In this document: piece by piece, positions 51,215-62,589 of the stretch | How positions within the stretch are numbered: the first letter of the stretch is position 1 | How the letters are laid out: every line of letters starts with the position of its first letter | NCBI RefSeq assembly: GCF_001697225.1 | Contig: NZ_CP014671.1 | Location: 2,728,001-2,792,000, forward strand | Length of the DNA stretch: 64,000 nucleotides | Direction of reading: 5' to 3' | Source: Immundisolibacter cernigliae | GTDB taxonomy: Bacteria; Pseudomonadota; Gammaproteobacteria; Immundisolibacterales; Immundisolibacteraceae | The notes under the pieces: generated by a model | What the model saw: only the letters and a program-made list of their open reading frames with translations | Database searches by the model: none | What the model was told of the DNA's origin: nothing | Made by a program: the position numbers and the translations under genes

Positions 51215-51350
51215 CGCGCGGCGTATTTCGCCATGGAAATCGCGCTGGAAAGCGCCATCCCGCCTACGCCCGCGGCCTGGGCGTGCTGACCGGCGACACG
51301 GTGCGCGCCGCCGCCGCTCTGGAGCTGCCGCTGGTGGTGAGCCTGGGCTC
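51215..51350 (+). pseudogene. remnant of an alpha-glucan phosphorylase N-terminus
   Basis: Translation of 51220-51288 gives AAYFAMEIALESAIP, matching the conserved start of alpha-glucan phosphorylases (VAYFSMEIALE...IPTYSGGLGVLAGDT). After one missing base the next frame continues TYARGLGVLTGDTVRAAAAL and ELPLVVSL, again as in the family. Similarity stops near 51350, and nothing of the other ~700 residues remains. There is no start codon context. This is a gene relic rather than a functional ORF. Confidence 0.7.
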
Positions 51351-51638
51351 GCAGCGTGTCTGCGACGAATCCGAGTCCCGGCGTCTCGTTTCGTCGGCAG
51401 TTGATCCCGATCAAATGCGATCTGTTGTTGGCTGGACCTGTGCCCGGGACACAGGTTCTAAAGTGTGCGAAACCACGCCAAGACGGTCCGGTTGTCCATT
51501 CGGCAATGATTTTCGCTTCGCCGAGGTCACGCCGGCAGTTTCGGGGGCACGCGGTTTTCGTCATCGACGCAAGGTCTGGGATGAGGTGATGTATCCGGTC
51601 GGGTCGGCGCAATCCGCACCCGTGGTCACGTGGATGGG

Positions 51639-51663
51639 CAAGGCGGGTGCCGGTACCGCCTTG
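51639..51663. promoter_or_regulatory. 25-bp interrupted palindrome upstream of the EF-hand gene
   Basis: The arms CAAGGCGG (51639-51646) and CCGCCTTG (51656-51663) are perfect inverted repeats with a 9-nt centre, ending 49 bp before the EF-hand ATG. It is a candidate operator for a metal-responsive regulator given the copper ATPase downstream. A hairpin in the leader is the alternative. Confidence 0.4.
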
Positions 51664-51712
51664 ATAGCTTGGTAAATCGACGGGGCCAGCGGCCCCGCAG
51701 GAGTGATCTGCA

Positions 51713-52051
51713 ATGAACATACGACCTTTGGCATGGACCCTGACGGCTGCCCTGGCGTGCTCGGGCAGCGCCCTGGCGCAGGGCAAGATGGGGATGGGCA
51801 TGCACGGGATGATGATGGGCGAGGGCGACCAGAAGGTGAGCAAGGAGGAGTTCCTCAAGCACGCCGAGGCGCGCTTCGCCCGCATGGACGCCAACAAGGA
51901 CGGCGTGATTGACGCCACCGACCGCGCCGCCATGCGCAAGCGCATGCAGGACTGCATGGGCATGATGGACGGCGGCTGGATGGGTGATGGTGTGCAGGGT
52001 GGGGCCGCCGGCAGTGCGGGCCAGGACGAGGCGCAGCCTCCCAAGCCGTGA
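51713..52051 (+). CDS. exported Met-rich EF-hand protein
   Basis: A 112-residue periplasmic protein with signal peptide MNIRPLAWTLTAALACSGSA and cleavage after ALA. A Met-rich segment (KMGMGMHGMMMGEG) that could bind Cu(I) comes next. One canonical EF-hand loop, DANKDGVIDATD, with calcium ligands at positions 1, 3, 5 and 12 (Asp at 12 instead of Glu) follows, and then a second Met-rich stretch (CMGMMDGGWMGD). AGGAG precedes ATG 51713. It lies 229 bp upstream of a copper ATPase gene, so a copper-handling role is inferred. Confidence 0.8.
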   Translation: MNIRPLAWTLTAALACSGSALAQGKMGMGMHGMMMGEGDQKVSKEEFLKHAEARFARMDANKDGVIDATDRAAMRKRMQDCMGMMDGGWMGDGVQGGAAGSAGQDEAQPPKP

Positions 52052-52280
52052 TCGGGACGGGCCGCGCCTTCTGGCGCGGCCCTTTGCCGGCGCCAGCGAC
52101 GAGGAGGGGTTGCCCACGAACACGCTCGGGGTCCGAGCATTCGGTGGCGCGGTGGTGGTCAATTGTCTGGACGGCGCGACGGTTCTCGTCGCCGGGACAG
52201 TGCTCGCGTTCTTGTGCAAGCTCCCGGTGGGTGGCGCCCGGGACGGCCGCACGTAACGACTATTCGACACGGAGACCGAC

Positions 52281-54593
<2,313 letters not shown>

Positions 54594-54724
54594 GCAGCCG
54601 ATCGTGGCGTACGGTTTCCTGAACCGGATCATCGGCGGGTGGCGCCAGCTGCCGGCCTTCACCGCGCGGGTGCCGGCCGATGGCCGACGCTGCGCCATCC
54701 CCGGCAAGCGCGCCCGGTGGCCCG

Positions 54725-57640
54725 CTACAGGCGGATCGGCGTCAGGCCCAGACCGCCGGCCTTTTCCAATGCCGCCGGGCTGGTGACGACGGCCGTGCTG
54801 GCGCGCTCGGGCACCAGATAGGTCGCCGCCACCCGGCGCAAATCGTCCAGCGTGACGCCCAGCACGGCCTGCCGGTAGGCCTGGCGGGCCTCGGCGGTGC
54901 GGCCGAACAGGCCGGCATGAAAGGCCTTGCGCGCCTCGCCGGCCGGTGAGGCCGGGCGATCGATGGCGCCAATCACGCCCAGGATCGCTTCTTCCACCGC
55001 CTGCGGCGGGTGGTCCGCGTCGTGCAGCCAGGCCAGGGCACGCTCGAAGTCGGCCAGCGTCTCGGCCAGGCGCGGGTCGCGGTAGCTGTAGAAGCGAAAC
55101 GCCGCGCTGTCGGCGTCGAAGCCGGCCCCGCCGCCATAGGCGCCGCCCTTTTCGCGGATCGCGGTGTGCAGAAAGCCATTGCGCAGGTAGCCGCCCAGCA
55201 CCGTCAGGGCCGGCGCGTCCGGGTGGCTCCAGGCCACGGCAGGATAGGCGCGGGCGCAGAAATTGACCTGCGTGTTGGTGGTCCAGGCCTCGGCCACGCG
55301 GCCGCTGACCGGCGCCAGGGCCAGGGTCTGATCCGACCCGCTGGGCCTGGCGCCGGTGTCCTGCCACACCTGCGCCAGGCGCAGGGCGATGTCGGGGTGT
55401 TGTTCGTCCTCGGCCACGATGACGAACTGCACCGGTGCGGCAGCGATGCGCGCGCGCAGTTCGCCCAATCGGTCGCCCAGCGCCTTGAGCGCGGCCGGAT
55501 CGTTCAGGCTGTCGTCGAGCGCCTTGATGGCCTTGATGCCGGCCAGGCCCGACCACTGGTGGGCAAGCCGCGCCACCGGACTCATGCCGGCGCTGGCGGC
55601 GGCCATCGCCAGCGCGTGGCCGTTGCCGGTGACCGAGTTCTCGTCACTCATCCGGGCCTGGGCGATCAGCTCGCGCAGGCGGGCGAGTTCGTCGAAACGC
55701 GCCGTGTGCAGCGTCTCGTGCAGCAGCTTCGACAGCGCGCCGTGGTTGCGCACCAGTGCCTTGCCGGACACCACGAACAGGCCGCGGCTGGTCTGGCTGT
55801 CCGCCGCCAGTGCGCCGACGCTGGCGCTGGCGCTGATGCCGCCGGTCAGCGCCGCCTGCAGGGCCTGCGTTTGCGTGTAGTCGCGGCCGCCGGCGCCGAC
55901 TTCGCTGAGCGTTTCGGCCAGCAGCGGCAGCAGCTCGAGGGCCTCGTCGTCCAGCGGCGGCAGGTCGATGACGATCTGCTGGTAGACCAGGCCGTTGGTC
56001 GGTTGGTCGTACCAGGTGGCCGGCAGGCCGACCACCGGTTCGTGTACGGCGGGCGGAATCTTCAGCGCCGGGGCGACGTCCTTGCGGGTCACGCGCGGCA
56101 GGATGTCGGGGTCGTCCTGCTGTGCCTGGCGGGTTTCGAGCGCCTTGGCCTGGGCCACGATGCGCTCGCGCTGCGTGGCGGAGAGGCCTTCGCGAAGCGC
56201 CGCCAGGCGGGCCTTCTCGGCGGCCAGCTCGCGCTCGGCCTGAGTGGCGTCGGGCGTCATCGTCAGGCGCACGCGATGCGGGTTGTCCAGCAGCCAGCGG
56301 CGCACTTCGTTCTGCACGAAACCGGGCTCGGCGGCGGCGGCGCGCAGGCGCTCGAGTGCGGCGTCGATGCCCAGCGCCTGCACCGGATCGCCATGGTGCA
56401 CGGCCTGCGGCAGGGCGTTCATGATCAGTTGCAGGCCGTAGGGGTAGCGGTCGCCGCCGATCTCGCGCCTGCCAAGCTCGATCTGGTGCAGCATGGCCTC
56501 GACCTGCTCGGCCGGCACGCCGCTTTCGGCCACCTGCGCCAGCACGTCGAGCACCAGTTTTTCGACCGCCTCGGCGTGTTCCGGCTCCGAGCCCTCGACG
56601 CCGGCCGCGAACAGCAGTTCGCGCGCCGAATCGTCCAGGCCGCACAGCGGCGAGGGCGCGCTGCCAAGCTCGGTGGTCTCCAGCGCATTCATCAGCGGCG
56701 AGGATGAGTTGTCCAGCAGCAGGCGCGACAGCAGGTTAAGGCGCAGCACCTGGTCCAGGTCGGTCATGTCGCCCAGCAGCCAGCCGAGCACGATGTGCGT
56801 CTTGCGCGCGGTATCGCCGTCCTCGGCGGCGTAGGTTTCCTGCACCACGCGCGGGGCCGGGTAGCGCTGTTCGGGCGGCACGCGAAGGTCGATGTCCAGG
56901 CGCTCGAAATGGCGCAGCACGCGGTCTTCCATGATGGCCTGGTGCTCGGCGGCCGGGATGTCGCCGTAAGTGAAGAAGGTCGCGTTGCTGGGGTGGTAGT
57001 GCCGGGCGTGGAAGGCCTTGAGCTGTTCGTAGGTGAGGTCCGGGATGTGCTGCGGGTCGCCGCCGGAGTTGTGATGGTAGGTGGTGGTCGGGTAGACCTC
57101 GCGCGCCAGTGCCTGCCACAGTGCCGACACCGGTGCGCTCATGGCGCCCTTCATCTCGTTGAACACCACGCCCTTGAAGGTGAGCTCGGAGTCGGGATTG
57201 CCGGCCTCGGCGAATTCGAGCCGATGGCCTTCCTGGGCGAAATCGAGCGGATCGAGCGTCGGGAAGAAGGCCGCGTCCAGGTACACGTCCAGCAGGTTGA
57301 AGAAGTCCTTGCGGTTCTGACTGGCGAACGGGTAGGCGGTCCAGTCGCTGGCCGTCATGGCGTTCATGAAGGTGTTCAGCGAGCGGCGCAGCATCAGGAA
57401 GAACGGATCGCGCACCGGGTAGTGGCGGCTGCCGCACAGGGCAGTGTGTTCCAGGATATGGGCGACACCGGTCGAGTCCTGCGGCACGGTCAGGAAGGCC
57501 ACCAGGAAGGCGTTGTTGTCGTCGGCGGCGGCCAGGTGGATGTGCCGGGCGCCGGTGACGCGGTGGCGGTACTCCTCGACCGTGAGGCTCAGCGCCGACA
57601 CGCGCTCGCTGCGCACCAATTCGAAAGCGGGATGGGTCAT
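54725..57640 (-). CDS. M16C metalloprotease (presequence protease PreP family)
   Basis: A 971-residue zinc peptidase of the insulinase superfamily, PreP/cytosolic oligopeptidase branch. It has the inverted zinc motif in VAHILEHTALCGS (HxxEH) with the downstream Glu in FKGVVFNEMKGAM. SLNTFMNAMTASDWTAYPFAS, HHNSGGDP and a C-terminal GGAYGGGAGFD (substrate clamp Arg/Tyr region) are typical of the family. The start is ATG 57640. No signal peptide is visible, so it probably degrades peptides in the cytosol. It is a single gene, convergent with the copper ATPase gene. Confidence 0.92.
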   Translation of the reverse strand: MTHPAFELVRSERVSALSLTVEEYRHRVTGARHIHLAAADDNNAFLVAFLTVPQDSTGVAHILEHTALCGSRHYPVRDPFFLMLRRSLNTFMNAMTASDWTAYPFASQNRKDFFNLLDVYLDAAFFPTLDPLDFAQEGHRLEFAEAGNPDSELTFKGVVFNEMKGAMSAPVSALWQALAREVYPTTTYHHNSGGDPQHIPDLTYEQLKAFHARHYHPSNATFFTYGDIPAAEHQAIMEDRVLRHFERLDIDLRVPPEQRYPAPRVVQETYAAEDGDTARKTHIVLGWLLGDMTDLDQVLRLNLLSRLLLDNSSSPLMNALETTELGSAPSPLCGLDDSARELLFAAGVEGSEPEHAEAVEKLVLDVLAQVAESGVPAEQVEAMLHQIELGRREIGGDRYPYGLQLIMNALPQAVHHGDPVQALGIDAALERLRAAAAEPGFVQNEVRRWLLDNPHRVRLTMTPDATQAERELAAEKARLAALREGLSATQRERIVAQAKALETRQAQQDDPDILPRVTRKDVAPALKIPPAVHEPVVGLPATWYDQPTNGLVYQQIVIDLPPLDDEALELLPLLAETLSEVGAGGRDYTQTQALQAALTGGISASASVGALAADSQTSRGLFVVSGKALVRNHGALSKLLHETLHTARFDELARLRELIAQARMSDENSVTGNGHALAMAAASAGMSPVARLAHQWSGLAGIKAIKALDDSLNDPAALKALGDRLGELRARIAAAPVQFVIVAEDEQHPDIALRLAQVWQDTGARPSGSDQTLALAPVSGRVAEAWTTNTQVNFCARAYPAVAWSHPDAPALTVLGGYLRNGFLHTAIREKGGAYGGGAGFDADSAAFRFYSYRDPRLAETLADFERALAWLHDADHPPQAVEEAILGVIGAIDRPASPAGEARKAFHAGLFGRTAEARQAYRQAVLGVTLDDLRRVAATYLVPERASTAVVTSPAALEKAGGLGLTPIRL

Positions 57641-57799
57641 GCCGTGGCCGTTGTGTCGACGAATAAGGGATGAGGCCAGTTTAGCAGGGGGCTGTGAGGC
57701 AACCGGGCGGGCTGCCCAACGACGGCGATGAGCCGGCCCCCGGACATCGGCAGCAGGAGCGGGCCGCGCGACGACGGATGATCGACTGGCGTGCCGTGT

Positions 57800-57873
57800 T
57801 GGTGCCCCCACCGAGAATCGAACTCGGGTCTGACGCTTACAAGGCGTCTGCTAGACCTTCCAGCTATAGGGGC
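57800..57873 (-). tRNA. tRNA-Thr (anticodon UGU)
   Basis: Read on the minus strand from 57873 to 57800. The 7-bp acceptor stem is GCCCCTA with TGGGGGC (one G-U pair). The anticodon stem is GACGC/GCGTC around the loop CTTGTAA, giving anticodon TGT (threonine, ACA). The T arm is CCGAG-TTCGATT-CTCGG, and the 3' CCA is encoded. The D arm (GCT...AGC) is short but normal. It stands alone, downstream of the amtB terminator. Confidence 0.95.
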
Positions 57874-57998
57874 GTGTTGCCTCGGCGCATCGCTTCCCCG
57901 GGGCTTCGGCGGCGCGGGGCCGCGGCTTCATTCTGGGGACTGCAGCGGCGGAGCATTTTACACCGCGGCGTTTGGTCGACGAGGCAGGCGTCCGGCAA

Positions 57999-58036
57999 CA
58001 AAAAAAGGGCCGGGGAGGGTGCCCCCCGGCCCTTTT
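57999..58036 (-). terminator. Rho-independent terminator of glnK-amtB
   Basis: On the minus strand, a stem AAGGGCCGGGG/CCCCGGCCCTT with a short G/C-rich loop is followed by a run of seven T. It lies 17 bp after the amtB stop. Confidence 0.88.
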
Positions 58037-58052
58037 GGCACACCGAATGGCT

Positions 58053-59384
58053 TTAGAGGTTGTAGCCGCGTTCGTCGTGCAGGGCCAGATCGAGGCCTTC
58101 GTTCTCCTGCTCGGGTGTGGCGCGCAGGCCGATCACCAGGTCGATCACCTTCAGGATGATGAAGGTGGCGATGCCGCTGAAGCCGACCGTCACCAGCACG
58201 CCCTTGAGCTGAATCCACAGCTGTGCGGCCATGTCGAACTCGGTCTTGACACCGCCCAGGCTGGCCGCGGCGAACACGCCGGTCAGCAGCGCGCCGATGA
58301 TGCCGCCGACGCCATGCACGCCGAACACGTCGAGCGAGTCGTCGTAGCCGAAGGCGCGCTTCATCTTGGTGGCTGCCAGGAAGCACAGCACACCGGCCAC
58401 GACGCCGATCACCAGCGCGCCCATCGGGCCGACGAAGCCGGAGGCAGGGGTGATGGCAACCAGACCGGCGACCGCGCCCGACGCGATGCCCAGCACGCTC
58501 GGCTTGCCGTGGCTGATCCACTCGATGAACATCCAGCCGAGCGCCGCCGCTGCCGTGGCGATCTGCGTCACCGCCATGGCCATGCCGGCCGTACCGTTGG
58601 CGGCCACCGCGCTGCCGGCATTGAAGCCGAACCAGCCCACCCACAGCATGGAGGCGCCGATCAGCGTGTAGCCCAGGTTATGCGGCGGCATGGCGGTGGT
58701 CGGAAAGCCCTTGCGGGGGCCCAGCACCAGGCAGGCCACCAGACCGGCGATGCCGGCGTTGATGTGCACCACGGTACCGCCGGCGAAGTCCAGCACGCCC
58801 CAGTCCCACATCAGGCCGCCGTTGCCGCTCCACACCATGTGCGCGGTAGGCGTATAGACGATGGTGAACCACAGCGCCATGAACCACATCATGGCCGAGA
58901 ACTTCATGCGCTCGGCAAAGGCGCCGACGATGAGCGCCGGCGTGATGATGGCAAAGGTCATCTGGAAGCACATGAACACCGATTCCGGGATGGTCATGGT
59001 CAGGCTTTCGACGGTCAGGCCGCTCAGGAAGGCCTTGCTCAGCCCACCGACGAAGCTGTTCAGGTTGACCACCCCCTGCTCCATGCCGGTGGTATCGAAC
59101 GCCATGCTGTAGCCGTAAATCGTCCACAGCACCGTGATGAGCGCCGTGATAGCAAAACACTGCATCAACACCGACAACACGTTCTTGCTGCGCACCATGC
59201 CGGCGTAAAACAGGGCCAGGCCCGGGATGGTCATGAACAGCACCAGCGCGGTCGAGGTCAGCATCCAGGCGGTGTCGCCAGAATTCAGGACCGGGCCTGC
59301 TGCCTCTTCTGCCAGTGCCAGGCCGGGCAGGCACAGCCCGATCGTTGCCAGTGCGGCAAGCCCGCGTCGCATCAGGGTTTTCAT
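58053..59384 (-). CDS. amtB: ammonium transporter AmtB
   Basis: Inner-membrane ammonium channel, 443 residues, with a cleavable N-terminal signal (LAALATIGLCLPGLALAEE) before eleven helices. Family motifs are NSGDTAWMLTSTALVLFMTIPGLALFYAGMVRSKN in parts, WTIYGYSMAF, the His pair in VLDFAGGTVVHINAG and FGVHGVGGIIGALLTG, and GWFGFNAGS. The C-terminal cytosolic tail (ERGYNL-like end) contacts PII. It is the second gene of the glnK-amtB operon, 52 bp after glnK, and is terminated by the hairpin at 57999-58036. Confidence 0.96.
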   Translation of the reverse strand: MKTLMRRGLAALATIGLCLPGLALAEEAAGPVLNSGDTAWMLTSTALVLFMTIPGLALFYAGMVRSKNVLSVLMQCFAITALITVLWTIYGYSMAFDTTGMEQGVVNLNSFVGGLSKAFLSGLTVESLTMTIPESVFMCFQMTFAIITPALIVGAFAERMKFSAMMWFMALWFTIVYTPTAHMVWSGNGGLMWDWGVLDFAGGTVVHINAGIAGLVACLVLGPRKGFPTTAMPPHNLGYTLIGASMLWVGWFGFNAGSAVAANGTAGMAMAVTQIATAAAALGWMFIEWISHGKPSVLGIASGAVAGLVAITPASGFVGPMGALVIGVVAGVLCFLAATKMKRAFGYDDSLDVFGVHGVGGIIGALLTGVFAAASLGGVKTEFDMAAQLWIQLKGVLVTVGFSGIATFIILKVIDLVIGLRATPEQENEGLDLALHDERGYNL

Positions 59385-59436
59385 CGATAAGCTCCCTCAG
59401 TTAAGGATTCGTCGGCCACGAACCGGCGCGTCGGCG

Positions 59437-59844
<408 letters not shown>

Positions 59845-59921
59845 TCAAGCGCATCACCAGCCCCCGTTCAGGGAGGCGAGACGGTGCGGACTGAACCGGC
59901 ATGTACCAGTAGGGCCTGTTA

Positions 59922-59937
59922 AGCACGGCCTGTGCCA
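59922..59937 (-). promoter_or_regulatory. sigma-54 promoter of glnK-amtB
   Basis: On the minus strand TGGCAC-AGGCC-GTGCT (59937 to 59922) matches the RpoN consensus TGGCAC-N5-TTGCW at both the -24 GG and -12 GC, with the correct 5-nt spacer. It is 147 bp from the glnK ATG. Confidence 0.7.
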
Positions 59938-60014
59938 AAGTGGCGGTCGGGCATTGGGGTATAGTCGGAAACGAAGCGAGAATAGGGTTTGTACGACATC
60001 TCAAGGCGATCGTT

Positions 60015-60031
60015 TGCACCATATAAGTGCA
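60015..60031. promoter_or_regulatory. NtrC enhancer site upstream of the glnK promoter
   Basis: TGCACCATATAAGTGCA is a near match to the NtrC palindrome TGCACC-N5-GGTGCA (one change). It lies about 80-110 bp upstream of the sigma-54 site, the usual enhancer distance. It overlaps the region just before ubiK, so it may also affect that gene. Confidence 0.65.
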
Positions 60032-60104
60032 TTTGAATTGGACGTCTGACCTTAATCAGGGCGACTCCGTAGCGAGCGGTGCCGCCCCGTCCGGAGTGAT
60101 TGCG

Positions 60105-60332
60105 ATGACCAATCCCGTGCCACCTTCGCCGCTGCACTGGCTGCACGGCATCGCCAGCGAACTGGAGGGCCTTCGCACTGTGACGGTGCAACGCCTGAGC
60201 CAGCGACTGGGGTTGCCGAGTCGGGAGGAATTCGAGGTGCAGCGCGCGCTGCTGGAGGATGCCCGCGAACGCCTGACCCGGGTGCAGGCACAGGTCGAGG
60301 CCCTCGCCGCCCGTCTCGACGGCAATCCCTGA
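60105..60332 (+). CDS. ubiK: ubiquinone biosynthesis accessory factor UbiK (YqiC family)
   Basis: A 75-residue helical, coiled-coil protein that binds lipid and helps the Ubi complex in the last steps of ubiquinone synthesis. It shows the family pattern RLSQRLGLPSREEFEVQRALLEDARERLTRVQAQVEAL in parts, matching YqiC/UbiK. ATG 60105 is chosen because the preceding upstream ATG at 60027 adds a non-family stretch. comM starts 16 bp downstream. The 329-bp gap to glnK (59776-60104) holds the nitrogen-regulatory sites. Confidence 0.85.
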   Translation: MTNPVPPSPLHWLHGIASELEGLRTVTVQRLSQRLGLPSREEFEVQRALLEDARERLTRVQAQVEALAARLDGNP

Positions 60333-60348
60333 CCATCCGCGGGCGCCC

Positions 60349-61866
60349 ATGTCGCTGGCGATCCTGCGCAGCCGCGCCCAGTTCGGCATCGACGCGCCGC
60401 TGGTCACGATCGAGGCGCATCTGACTGGAGGCCTCCCGGCGCTGGCCATCGTCGGTCTGCCGGAAACCGCCGTGCGCGAGGCCAGGGACCGCGTGCGCAG
60501 CGCGCTGCTGAACAGCGGCTTCGAATTTCCAGCCCGGCGCGTCACCATCAACCTCGCCCCGGCCGACCTGCCCAAGGAAGGTGGACGCTTCGATCTGGGC
60601 ATCGCGCTGGCCATCCTGGTCGCCTCCGGCCAGCTCCCGACGGATTGTCTGGACGGCTACGAGTTCATCGGCGAACTGGGCCTGGGCGGCGAACTGCGTC
60701 CGGTGCGTGGCGTATTGCCGGTGGCCTTGCAGGCGCAGCGCGCCGGTGCGCGTCTGGTGCTGCCGCAGGCCAACGCGGCTGAAGCGGCGCTGGCGCCGGA
60801 TCTGACCGCCTACGGTGCCGAACACCTGCTGGCGGTGTGCGGCCACCTGACCGGCAACGCGCCGCTTGCGGCAGCGCAGCGGGCGGTACCGTTGGACGGC
60901 GCCTGCGTGCCCGATCTGGCCGACGTGCGCGGCCAGCCAGCTGCGCGCCGGGCGCTGGAAATCGCCGCCGCCGGCGGTCACAGCCTGCTGATGCTGGGCC
61001 CGCCGGGCGCCGGCAAGACCATGCTGGCCACGCGCCTGCCGGGCATCCTGCCGCCGCTGACCGAGCAGGAGGCGCTCGAGACGGCGGCGGTGCAGTCGAT
61101 CAGCGTCGGGGGTTTCGATGTCCGCCACTGGGGCCAGCGGCCGGTGCGCGCACCCCACCACACGGCCTCCGCCGCGGCACTGGCCGGCGGCGGCACCACG
61201 CCGCGGCCGGGCGAGATCTCGCTCGCCCATCACGGCGTGCTGTTTCTGGACGAGCTGCCGGAGTTCGACCGCCAGGTGCTGGAAGTGCTGCGCGAGCCGC
61301 TGGAGTCCGGGCACATCAGCATTGCCCGGGCGGCGCTGAAAGCCGAATTCCCGGCCCGTTTTCAGCTGGTGGCGGCCATGAATCCGTGCCCCTGCGGGTA
61401 TCTGGGCGATGCCGGCGGCCGCTGTCGCTGCACCCCGGAGCAGGTGCGCCGTTACCGCGGCCGCTTGTCCGGACCGCTGCTGGACCGCATCGACCTGCAC
61501 GTGGAGCTGCCGCCGGTCGCGCACGAGCTGCTGCTGGCGCAGGAGCACGCCGGCGCCGAGCCGTCGGCCGCGGTGCGCGAGCGCGTGCAAGCAGCGCAGC
61601 AGCGCCAGTTCGCCCGCAGTGGTTGCCTGAACGCGCGTCTGGACCCGGCCGGCCTGCGCCGGCATGCGCGGCTGACCGAGTCCCAGCAGCAGTTCCTGGC
61701 GCGCGCCATCGGCACCCTCGGGCTGTCCGCGCGGGCCACGCACCGGGTGCTGCGCATTGCCCGCACCTGTGCCGATCTTGCCGGCAGCGAGGCGCTCGAC
61801 ATGCCGCACCTGGCCGAGGCGCTGCAGTATCGCTTGCTCGATCGGCGGCCCCACAGTGCGTATTGA
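60349..61866 (+). CDS. comM: ComM / YifB family Mg chelatase-like AAA+ ATPase
   Basis: Hexameric helicase that drives branch migration during natural transformation. The 505-residue protein has an N-terminal Lon-protease-like domain (residues 1-165, LAIVGLPETAVREARDRVRSAL in parts), Walker A GPPGAGKTMLATRLPG, Walker B GVLFLDELPEF, the sensor region FQLVAAMNPCPCGYLGD with its zinc-like cysteine cluster, and a C-terminal LTESQQQFLARAIGTLGLSARATHRVLR in parts. It is preceded by ubiK, as in pseudomonads. Confidence 0.94.
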   Translation: MSLAILRSRAQFGIDAPLVTIEAHLTGGLPALAIVGLPETAVREARDRVRSALLNSGFEFPARRVTINLAPADLPKEGGRFDLGIALAILVASGQLPTDCLDGYEFIGELGLGGELRPVRGVLPVALQAQRAGARLVLPQANAAEAALAPDLTAYGAEHLLAVCGHLTGNAPLAAAQRAVPLDGACVPDLADVRGQPAARRALEIAAAGGHSLLMLGPPGAGKTMLATRLPGILPPLTEQEALETAAVQSISVGGFDVRHWGQRPVRAPHHTASAAALAGGGTTPRPGEISLAHHGVLFLDELPEFDRQVLEVLREPLESGHISIARAALKAEFPARFQLVAAMNPCPCGYLGDAGGRCRCTPEQVRRYRGRLSGPLLDRIDLHVELPPVAHELLLAQEHAGAEPSAAVRERVQAAQQRQFARSGCLNARLDPAGLRRHARLTESQQQFLARAIGTLGLSARATHRVLRIARTCADLAGSEALDMPHLAEALQYRLLDRRPHSAY

Positions 61867-61873
61867 TGGGTTG

Positions 61874-61901
61874 TTGACTTGCGTCCGACTGCGACTAGAA
61901 T
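61874..61901 (+). promoter_or_regulatory. sigma-70 promoter of trxA
   Basis: TTGACT (61874-61879) and TAGAAT (61896-61901) are separated by 16 bp, 98 bp before the trxA ATG and directly after the comM stop. The -35 is near consensus. Confidence 0.6.
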
Positions 61902-61998
61902 GCCAACCAGCCTTTGTTTCCCGTCGGCCCGGCGCAATGCCACCGCCCACGCAGGCCTGCCCTGCGTCCCTGCCACTGTCGATCCATAACCAGAGTCC

Positions 61999-62325
61999 AT
62001 GAGCGAACACGTCAAGCACATTTCTGACGACTCCTTCGAGCAGGATGTCCTGCAGGCGCCGGGGCCGGTACTGGTCGACTACTGGGCCGAGTGGTGTGGC
62101 CCGTGCAAGATGATCGCGCCGGTGCTCGACGAGGTCGGCAAGGAGTACGCCGGGCGCCTGACGGTGGCCAAGCTGAACGTGGACGAGAACCCCAAGACGC
62201 CGCCGCGCTACGGCATTCGCGGCATTCCGACCCTGATGCTGTTCAAGGACGGCAATGTGGAGGCCACCAAGGTCGGTGCCCTGTCGAAGTCGCAGCTTGC
62301 CGCGTGGCTGGACAGCAATCTCTGA
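61999..62325 (+). CDS. trxA: thioredoxin
   Basis: Cytosolic thiol-disulfide reductant of 108 residues. The active site is [13 protein letters not shown] with C33 and C36. The buried Asp (VLVDYWA), the cis-Pro in [12 protein letters not shown] and the C-terminal [12 protein letters not shown] follow the E. coli TrxA pattern. It is upstream of rho, as in E. coli, separated by a 264-bp leader. Confidence 0.97.
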   Translation: MSEHVKHISDDSFEQDVLQAPGPVLVDYWAEWCGPCKMIAPVLDEVGKEYAGRLTVAKLNVDENPKTPPRYGIRGIPTLMLFKDGNVEATKVGALSKSQLAAWLDSNL

Positions 62326-62589
62326 TCCCGGCTTTTTCTCAAGTCGCCCATCGCTGGCGCCGATAGTTCGATTGGCACGAGCGGGCTCTCAATCTTCAGG
62401 CCAGCCGCTCAGCTGTAGACGATTCCCGATAAACGTTCTGAAGGTTCAGGGTGTCCGGTTGTTGCCGCGACATGCCAACAACAACAAGTTTTTCGCAGGT
62501 TTTCATTCCCGGTCCGTCCCCCGGACTGCCTCTCCAACTGCGCCGCCCCTTCGCTTTCGCGGTGCTCCTCGTCAAATCCGCAAACACAT

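Larger units (their letters stand above)
51051..51712. other. intergenic region holding a decayed gene fragment and a palindrome
   Basis: 662 bp between regA and the EF-hand gene. It contains the phosphorylase remnant at 51215-51350 and the palindrome at 51639-51663, described separately. The remainder (51351-51638) has only short open frames without family features. No RNA gene was recognised. Confidence 0.6.
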
